A stretch of DNA of 11,049 bases, from positions 1 through 11,049 of the forward strand of contig DDUX01000052.1 of assembly GCA_002345025.1 (NCBI GenBank), written 5' to 3'. This DNA comes from Candidatus Accumulibacter iunctus. Lineage in GTDB: Bacteria; Pseudomonadota; Gammaproteobacteria; Burkholderiales; Rhodocyclaceae. The notes beneath the pieces are model-generated. The model did no database searches. It was given only the letters and a program-made list of their open reading frames with translations, and had not been told where the DNA came from. The translations under genes and the position numbers were made by a program. Below, piece by piece: positions 6,465 to 11,049 of this stretch (position 1 is the first letter of the stretch; each line of letters opens with the position of its first letter).

Positions 6465-6965
6465 TCAGTAGGGCGGGTTGATCACGATGTACTGGGAACC
6501 CTGCGGCTGGTACCAGGTGTTGCCGCACTGCTGATAGATCATGCCGCCATAGTTCACGGGGACGCAGTTGGCGGGAACGGTACGCACCATCGAGCCGACA
6601 ACCGCGGCGGTGACTGCCACCGTTGCGGTCACCGCCGCCGCTGTCGCAACCGGGTGATAGTCGTTGTCCCAGCCGCCACCGCGACGGTCGACGTCGACGT
6701 TCACGTTCCTGTTGACGTTGACGTTGGTGTTCCGATTGCTGACGTTGCTCACGCTGGTGCTGCGCACATTGTCGGCGCGCACGTCACGGCTGGCCGTATT
6801 GAGCTGCCGGTTGCCGCCACCGCCACCCCCCGCGGCACGCGCACCGGCGTGGCCGCCACCCCCCCCGCCACCACCACGCGCCTCGGCGGCCGGGGGCATG
6901 GCGAAACTGGCCAGAACGAGAACCGTCACGGGTGCCAGGAACATCTTGCTGAACGATTTTTTCAT
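6465..6965 (-). CDS. Secreted Gly-rich / Asn-Val-repeat protein
   Basis: The product has 166 residues, with AAAGGAG about 8 nt before the ATG at 6965. A signal peptide (MKKSFSKMFLAPVTVLVLAS, probable cleavage near A29) leads into two glycine runs (8 and 6 Gly) at about 31-51, then an Asn/Val/Asp/Arg segment (SNRNTNVNVNRNVNVDVDRR, about 78-98), an Ala/Val/Thr helix long enough to span a membrane (ATAAAVTATVAVTAAVVGSM), and a compact C-terminal motif with two cysteines (NCVPVNYGGMIYQQCGNTWY...). Small exported proteins ending in this 'YGGxxYQQCGxTWYxP' motif are commonly found next to DUF2092 genes in proteobacteria; this rests on recall. The gene follows the DUF2092 gene by 12 nt, with its RBS overlapping the upstream stop, so co-transcription is likely. 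Function is unknown. Confidence 0.8.
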   Translation of the reverse strand: MKKSFSKMFLAPVTVLVLASFAMPPAAEARGGGGGGGGHAGARAAGGGGGGNRQLNTASRDVRADNVRSTSVSNVSNRNTNVNVNRNVNVDVDRRGGGWDNDYHPVATAAAVTATVAVTAAVVGSMVRTVPANCVPVNYGGMIYQQCGNTWYQPQGSQYIVINPPY

Positions 6966-6977
6966 TTTGGCGCTCCT

Positions 6978-7748
6978 TTACTTTTTCTCGAGCGAACGCA
7001 GTTCGACCGCGGTCGCGCCCTTCGGCGGCGTGAATTTGAAGATGCTGTCCCTGAAGCTCGGCTGCAGGTTCCAGTCGAAATACTGGACCGACTGCGGACG
7101 CGCCTCGTCGGAACGATTCGTGATCACCAGCTTGCGCGGCAACGGCTTGCTGCCGGTCGTGATCCATATTTGCCAGTCGACAGTGCCCTGCCGGAATGCG
7201 TAATGGTCACAGAGGTCCTTGTCGATGAAGTCCTGGCCGGCATTCATTGCCGATTCGATCTGGTCGAGCGGCGCCGCCGGCGTACCCCAGAGGAACAGGT
7301 CGGCCATCGGCATCTCGATGCCGTACCGGTCTTCCAGTTTGCTGATCAGTTCACCGAGGTTGCCGGAGAACTCGACCGTCGAGTAGGACCTCTGCGCCGG
7401 GATGTAAAGGGTCGCCAGCCTGCCGTCGTAGAAGATCTCGCGTTCGGCGCGGGCACTGAACATGCGGGCGCGCAGCATGTTCGGGCGCACCGCCTCGATG
7501 CTCGCCGTCGCCGAGTGCTGCAGCTTCTGACCGTCGGCCAGGACGCGCTCGCCAGTCAGTTCGGTCGACACCTTGAAGCGCGTGAGGGTCTGCAGATGCG
7601 CGCCCATGTCCTTGAGCGCCTGGATCGATGCCGCATCGACGGCATTCGCCACCGGCTGGGCAGTCCCTGCCGCTGCGCTTTGTGCGTGGACGCCGGGTGC
7701 AGCGAGCGACATGACCAGCATGGCCGTCGCGAGTTTCCTGTAAGTCAC
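6978..7748 (-). CDS. DUF2092 family predicted periplasmic protein
   Basis: The product has 256 residues from a GTG at 7748, chosen because AGGAG lies 6 nt upstream and the translation starts directly with a signal peptide (MTYRKLATAMLVMSLAAPGV, cleavage after V-H-A at residue 22). The frame is open to 7838, but an upstream start would bury the signal. The mature part matches DUF2092 (PF09865): MGAHLQTLTRFKVSTELTGE, IEAVRPNMLRARM, REIFYDGRLATLYIPAQRSY, DLFLWGT, WQIWITTGSKPLPRKLVIT, and a C-terminal FKFTPPKGA, the pattern of an outer-membrane-lipoprotein-carrier-like (LolA/LppX) beta fold. It is probably periplasmic. The ligand is unknown; lipid or hydrophobic binding is inferred from the fold type. 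It is first gene of a two-gene unit with the Gly-rich protein. Confidence 0.87.
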   Translation of the reverse strand: MTYRKLATAMLVMSLAAPGVHAQSAAAGTAQPVANAVDAASIQALKDMGAHLQTLTRFKVSTELTGERVLADGQKLQHSATASIEAVRPNMLRARMFSARAEREIFYDGRLATLYIPAQRSYSTVEFSGNLGELISKLEDRYGIEMPMADLFLWGTPAAPLDQIESAMNAGQDFIDKDLCDHYAFRQGTVDWQIWITTGSKPLPRKLVITNRSDEARPQSVQYFDWNLQPSFRDSIFKFTPPKGATAVELRSLEKK

Positions 7749-8053
7749 ATTGATCTCCTGAAGGAAGAATGGGCGATGCGTTGGGGGAACGTTGCGGAAA
7801 CACCCAGCATCACGGGCGCTGGCCAAGCAGAACGACATACCCGAGTAGATCAGCGTCGGCCCTTTCAGTCAAGCGCGTGGCGGACATCGTGGCATGCCTG
7901 CACGCACCGTGTGCCTCGGGAAAGCGGCGTGCCACAACCCGCTCTCGCCGACCAGCGCGGCGACGACCGCGCGCAGCGCCGCGGCGCCGCCGGTTGCAGG
8001 TCCTGCTCCCACCCCCCCCGGCCCGACTCCCGCAGCCGCGCTGCAGAAGCCTG
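7749..8053. other. Intergenic region between the DUF2092 gene and the ABC ATPase
   Basis: It contains the DUF2092 promoter and leader on the minus strand. Beyond it, 7880-8050 holds GC-rich sequence with a run of 8 C (8012-8019) and no recognisable gene in six frames. No convincing terminator for the ABC operon ending at 8054 is visible; the CTGCAG/GCAG-rich stretch just past the stop could pair only weakly. Confidence 0.5.
7844..7872 (-). promoter_or_regulatory. Candidate sigma-70 promoter of the DUF2092 operon
   Basis: On the minus strand TTGACT (7872-7867) is followed after exactly 17 nt by TCTACT (7849-7844). The -35 matches the TTGACA consensus at 5 of 6 positions and the -10 matches TATAAT at 4 of 6. 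Initiation near 7837 would give a leader of about 90 nt before the GTG at 7748. Confidence 0.5.
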
Positions 8054-8818
8054 CTACAGCATGTTCTCGAGGAAGTCGCGCGTGCGCGGGTGTTCGGGGG
8101 CGGCAAACAGTTCCCGGGCCGGACGCGCCTCGAGGATCTCGCCGCCGTCCATGAAGACGACGCGGGTCGCCACTTCGCGGGCAAAAGCCATTTCGTGCGT
8201 CACCACCAGCATCGTCATGTGCTCTTCGGCGAGTTCTCGGATGGTGCGCAGCACTTCGCCGGTGAGCTCCGGGTCGAGAGCGGATGTCGGCTCGTCGAAC
8301 AGCATGATGTCCGGGTCCATCGCCAGCGCCCGCGCGATCGCGACGCGCTGCTGCTGTCCGCCGGACAGCCGCGAGGGATAGCTCGCCTGCTTGTCGAGCA
8401 GGCCGACCTTGCGCAGCAGTTCCTCGGCCGTCGGCAGGATCTCTTCACGGCGCAGGCCCTTGACGGTGATCGGCGCCTCGATGATGTTCTGCAGCACCGT
8501 CAGATGCGGAAACAGGTTGAAGTGCTGAAAGACCATTCCCATCCTGCGGCAGATCCGCCGGATGTCGGCGTCGGGCGCGTAACGGCAGGCGCCATCGGCG
8601 CCGGTCGCGACCAGCGATTGACCCTCGATGTCGATGCTGCCGCGGCTGACCGTCTCGAGGTGGTTGAGGCAGCGCAGGAAGGTGCTCTTGCCGGAGCCCG
8701 ACGGACCGATGACGGCAACGACCTCGCCCTTGTCGACCGCCAGCGACACGCCCCTGAGCACTTCCACCGCGGCAAAGCGCTTGTGGACACCGCGGGCATC
8801 GATCATCGGGCTACCCAT
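8054..8818 (-). CDS. Polar amino-acid ABC transporter, ATP-binding subunit (GlnQ/HisP type)
   Basis: The product has 254 residues and every ATPase motif is intact: Walker A GPSGSGKST (38-46), Q-loop Q98 (MVFQHFNLFPHLTVLQN), signature LSGGQQQR (151-158), Walker B IMLFDEP (171-177), D-loop SALD (179-182) and H-loop H208 (VVTHEMAFAREV). FNLFPHxTxLxN and THEMxFAREV are typical of the amino-acid uptake subfamily. It energises import by dimerising on the inner face of the membrane against the permease. The ATG at 8818 overlaps the permease stop by 8 nt (ATGGGTAG), implying translational coupling. A second in-frame ATG at 8806 (MIDARGV) fits the family length equally well and may be the real start. 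It is the last gene of the importer operon. Confidence 0.93.
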   Translation of the reverse strand: MGSPMIDARGVHKRFAAVEVLRGVSLAVDKGEVVAVIGPSGSGKSTFLRCLNHLETVSRGSIDIEGQSLVATGADGACRYAPDADIRRICRRMGMVFQHFNLFPHLTVLQNIIEAPITVKGLRREEILPTAEELLRKVGLLDKQASYPSRLSGGQQQRVAIARALAMDPDIMLFDEPTSALDPELTGEVLRTIRELAEEHMTMLVVTHEMAFAREVATRVVFMDGGEILEARPARELFAAPEHPRTRDFLENML

Positions 8819-9464
8819 CGTAGACCGCGTACCTTTTTTCCAGGTGCTGGAAGCCGAGCGTCAGTACCAGCGTCATCGCCAGGTAGAACGCTGCGGCGAC
8901 GACGAAGGGCATCGTCGTGAAGTCGCGCTGGACGATTCCGCGCGCCGCGCGCAGCAGGTCGTTCATCGCCAGGACGTAGATCAGCGAGGTGTCCTTGACC
9001 AGCGTGATCGTCTCGTTGCTGAGCGGCGGCAGGATGCGCTTGAACACCTGTGGCAGGACGATCCGTCGCATCGTCTGCGGATAGCTGAGCCCGAGGACCC
9101 GCGCCCCTTCGTACTGGCCGCGATCAATCGACTGGATGCCGGCGCGGAAGATCTCGGCGAAGTAGGCGGCGTAGTTGAGGACGAAGGCGACGATGGCGGC
9201 GGGAAAGTCCGGCAGGCGGACGCCGATCACCGGCACGAAAGGCAGTGCGAAGTAGATGAACAGCATCTGCAACATCAGCGGCGTACCGCGCATCAGCCAG
9301 ATGTAGCCATTGACCAGCGCCCTCGGCACGGCGAAGCGGGAAATCCTGACGAGGGCGAGAACGAGACCGAGCGGTACGGCGAAGACGAAGCTGATGAGGA
9401 AGACCTGCAGCGTGACCCCCGTCCCTTCGATCAGGGGGCCCATGATCCGGATCAGATAGTCCAT
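8811..9464 (-). CDS. Polar amino-acid ABC transporter, permease subunit (HisM/GlnP type)
   Basis: The product has 217 residues, normal for the His/Glu/Gln/Arg/opine permease family. It begins MDYLIRIMGPLIEGTGVTLQ, the usual 'L..G...TL.v...s' start of this family, followed by about five hydrophobic segments. WLMRGTPLMLQMLFIYFALP is the conserved RGTPLxxQ element. The cytoplasmic EAA loop that contacts the ATPase is clear: YEGARVLGLSYPQTMRRIVL and PQ, then the LPPLSNE element. It starts 6 nt after the binding-protein stop and overlaps the ATPase start. Only one permease gene is present, so the channel is probably a homodimer, unlike HisQM. Substrate cannot be read from the sequence. Confidence 0.93.
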   Translation of the reverse strand: MDYLIRIMGPLIEGTGVTLQVFLISFVFAVPLGLVLALVRISRFAVPRALVNGYIWLMRGTPLMLQMLFIYFALPFVPVIGVRLPDFPAAIVAFVLNYAAYFAEIFRAGIQSIDRGQYEGARVLGLSYPQTMRRIVLPQVFKRILPPLSNETITLVKDTSLIYVLAMNDLLRAARGIVQRDFTTMPFVVAAAFYLAMTLVLTLGFQHLEKRYAVYDG

Positions 9465-9470
9465 GCACCA

Positions 9471-10271
9471 TTACTTCTTGATGATGTCCTTGCCGAACCA
9501 TTTCGTCGATATGGCAGCGGCCGCACCATCATTCTTCATCTCGTCGAGCGTCTTCTGCAGTCTGGCCATGAGTTCGGTATCGTCCTTGCGGGTACCGACG
9601 CCGTAGTCCTCGGTGCCGAAGTTCTCGTCGAGAACGCGGTATTCGCCGGGCTTCCTGGCGGTGTAATAGCGACCGACGACTTCGTCGACAACCAGCGCAT
9701 CGAGTCGTCCTGCGCCCAGATCCATCAGCGCCGTGACGTTGTCGCCGAACTTCTTCAGCTCCTTGAGCGACCGGGCGGTGGCTGCGTCCTTCTCGACGGC
9801 CTCGATCGCGCTGCTGCCATCCTGCACGCCAACCACCTTGCCGGCGAGGTCGGCCTTGGTCCTGAGCGGCGACTGGTCGGTGACGACGATGATCTGGCGG
9901 TTCTCCAGGTACGGCGTGGTGAACAGAATCTTCTCCTTGCGCGCTTCGGTGATCGTCAGGCCATTCCACAGGACATCGACTCGCTTGCTGTTGAGCTCGG
10001 CTTCCTTGGCATTCCAGTCGATCGGCTTGAACTGCACTTCGGCGCCCAGCCGCTTGCCGGCTTCCCTCGCCAGATCGATGTCGAAGCCGACGAGCGCATT
10101 CTTCTCGTCGCGGTAGCCCATCGGCGGGAAATTGTCGTCCAGCCCGACGACAATGGCGACAGCCGGCGCAGCCGCCACCTTGCCTGCAGGCGCCTCGTCC
10201 TTCCTGCCACAGGCCGCGAGCAGCGCCGCCGACAGGAGGACGATCGACAGCACGACGCTTCTCTTCTTCAT
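9471..10271 (-). CDS. Amino-acid ABC transporter substrate-binding lipoprotein (SBP_bac_3 family)
   Basis: The product has 266 residues from ATG 10271 (GGAAAG about 8 nt upstream). The frame is open further upstream to about 10406, but that part has no signal character. MKKRSVVLSIVLLSAALLAAC is a lipoprotein signal with lipobox L-A-A-C at 18-21. The mature protein is a family-3 solute-binding domain: GLDDNFPPMGYRDEKNALVG, FDIDLAREAGKRLG, DWNAKEAELNSKRVDVLWNG, ITEARKEKILFTTPYL, KADLAGKVVGVQDGSSA, DALVVDEVVGRYY and YGVGTRKDD. It captures a polar amino acid in the periplasm for the permease/ATPase downstream; the Asp and Arg positions of the amino-acid clamp appear present but do not identify the ligand. 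TATACT at 10391-10386 could be the operon's -10 box (leader about 108 nt), but the -35 region is poor. It is first gene of a three-gene importer operon. Confidence 0.92.
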   Translation of the reverse strand: MKKRSVVLSIVLLSAALLAACGRKDEAPAGKVAAAPAVAIVVGLDDNFPPMGYRDEKNALVGFDIDLAREAGKRLGAEVQFKPIDWNAKEAELNSKRVDVLWNGLTITEARKEKILFTTPYLENRQIIVVTDQSPLRTKADLAGKVVGVQDGSSAIEAVEKDAATARSLKELKKFGDNVTALMDLGAGRLDALVVDEVVGRYYTARKPGEYRVLDENFGTEDYGVGTRKDDTELMARLQKTLDEMKNDGAAAAISTKWFGKDIIKK

Positions 10272-10423
10272 TTTCTTCTTTCCGGTGACGACAATGACAG
10301 CGACAGGAGCGGGGCAAGGGACGGCGGCCGGCTGCTCGCCAGCGAACCGCAACGCCCTGCCGCCAATGGGTGCAGCGCGGGCGACAGTATACCCGAGTCG
10401 CGTCACCCGCCCCTGCGCGATCA

Positions 10424-10470
10424 GCAGCGCTGCCGACAGAAGCCCGGTCGAGGCTGGTCGGCGGCGCTGC
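10424..10470. terminator. Long stem-loop between the pstB-like gene and the importer operon
   Basis: GCAGCGCTGCCGAC (10424-10437) pairs with GTCGGCGGCGCTGC (10457-10470) over 14 positions with a single non-Watson-Crick pair. The 19-nt loop contains a small nested AGCC/GGCT stem. It lies 40 nt beyond the minus-strand stop at 10510 and upstream of the importer operon, as expected for a terminator or RNA processing element. No T-run follows, so an intrinsic terminator is uncertain. Confidence 0.45.
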
Positions 10471-10509
10471 GCGCGATCCGCGCCCGGCTGCGCACCGGCC
10501 GTCCGGCGC

Positions 10510-11049
10510 TCAGCCGTAGCGCCCTTCGATATAGTCAGCCGTCTCGCGATGCGCTGGCGTGACGAACATCTCCTCGGTCAGCGCGTGCTCGACGACCCGG
10601 CCCATCAGCATGAACACGCACTCCTCGCTGGCCCGCCGCGCCTGCGCCATGTTGTGGGTGACGATCAGGATCGTATATTGGCCGCGCAACTCCCAGAGCA
10701 GTTCCTCGACCGCTTCGGTGCCCTTCGGGTCGAGCGCCGAACACGGTTCGTCCATCAGCAGGATCTTCGGCTTGACCGGCAGCAGACGGGCAATGCAGAG
10801 CTTCTGCTGTTCCTCCAGCGAGAGTTCGGTCGCCTTGCGCTTCAGTTGGTCCTTCACCTTGTCCCAGAGCAGAACCTGGCGCAGCGACTGTTCGACGATC
10901 TCGTCCGGAGTGCCCTGGTGTACGTCGCCGCCACCCTTGGCATGCAGCCGGTGACTGAAGAGGATGTTGTCGCGGATCGAAATGGGTAGCGGATTCGGGC
11001 GCTGAAAGACCATCCCGACCTGCTTGCGCACCTGCACCAGCTCGACCGC
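10510..11049 (-). CDS. PstB-like phosphate ABC transporter ATP-binding protein, partial (5' end off right edge)
   Basis: About 179 codons remain; the start and Walker A lie outside the window. VRKQVGMVFQRPNPLPISIR is the PstB-specific Q-loop region. ILLMDEPCSALDPKGTEAVE (Walker B and D-loop), LIVTHNMAQARRASEECVFM (H-loop) and a C-terminal TPAHRETADYIEGRYG (family form TP..k.TedYitGrfG) all place it with PstB. PstB powers high-affinity phosphate import with PstSCA. The signature, normally LSGGQQQRLCIARAL, here reads LSLEEQQKLCIARLL (10824 downwards), so both signature glycines are lost. The segment HAKGGGDVHQGTPDEIVEQS also differs from usual PstB. It is therefore a divergent paralogue, and I give no gene symbol. 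No phoU follows it. The altered signature suggests a distinct family branch or impaired ATPase function. Confidence 0.82.
   Translation of the reverse strand, partial: AVELVQVRKQVGMVFQRPNPLPISIRDNILFSHRLHAKGGGDVHQGTPDEIVEQSLRQVLLWDKVKDQLKRKATELSLEEQQKLCIARLLPVKPKILLMDEPCSALDPKGTEAVEELLWELRGQYTILIVTHNMAQARRASEECVFMLMGRVVEHALTEEMFVTPAHRETADYIEGRYG

Noticed and set aside
7980..8053. Possible intrinsic terminator after the ABC ATPase
   Set aside because: Complementary segments are short and unstable, and the tract following them is C/G-rich without a T-run on the minus strand.
6297..8381. A 694-codon plus-strand open frame across the Gly-rich and DUF2092 genes
   Set aside because: It is a mirror of the minus-strand genes, which have signal peptides, RBS and recognisable domains. 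The plus translation is low-complexity.
8628..10562. A 644-codon plus-strand open frame across the amino-acid importer
   Set aside because: It is antisense to three well-conserved ABC transporter genes with all expected motifs.

Overview
The window is GC-rich proteobacterial DNA, with strong G/C third-position bias and long open antisense frames. The families present (a PEP-CTERM-type sorting motif, DUF1499, DUF2092, a PstB-like ATPase, a polar amino-acid ABC importer) suggest a betaproteobacterium of the Rhodocyclales or 'Candidatus Accumulibacter' type. That placement is an inference from family content and base composition; no rRNA or other marker gene is present.

Layout. (1) 1-2882, minus: the first 960 residues or so of a large SF1 (UvrD/Rep-like) helicase that runs off the left edge. 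It has a RelE/ParE-toxin-like N-terminal module and an ankyrin segment after the helicase core. (2) 2883-3839: mostly non-coding, with a short 21-bp tandem repeat, several hairpins and what looks like the last ~37 codons of a pRiA4b ORF-3-type gene. (3) 3840-4427, plus: an intact RutE-type nitroreductase / malonic semialdehyde reductase. (4) 4428-5573: a cluster of gene debris, comprising an N-terminally truncated DUF4114/PEP-CTERM-type protein, the first part of a HAD-type phosphatase domain joined directly behind it, and on the opposite strand only the first helix of an NSS-family (LeuT-like) sodium symporter. (5) 5766-6257, plus: an intact DUF1499 protein. (6) 7748-6465, minus: a two-gene unit for exported proteins (DUF2092 protein, then a Gly-rich/Asn-Val-rich protein), behind a recognisable sigma-70-type promoter. 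(7) 10271-8054, minus: a compact three-gene amino-acid ABC importer (lipoprotein binding protein, permease, ATPase). (8) 11049-10510, minus: the C-terminal two thirds of a PstB-like phosphate-transporter ATPase whose ABC signature reads LSLEEQ instead of LSGGQ.

The intact genes are ordinary housekeeping or accessory functions. The two most unusual items are the three-part helicase fusion and the run of truncated unrelated genes between the helicase and the DUF1499 gene, which looks like a recombination or decay hot spot. The PstB paralogue with an altered signature motif is also worth checking. I saw no CRISPR array, tRNA, rRNA, transposase or convincing phage gene.
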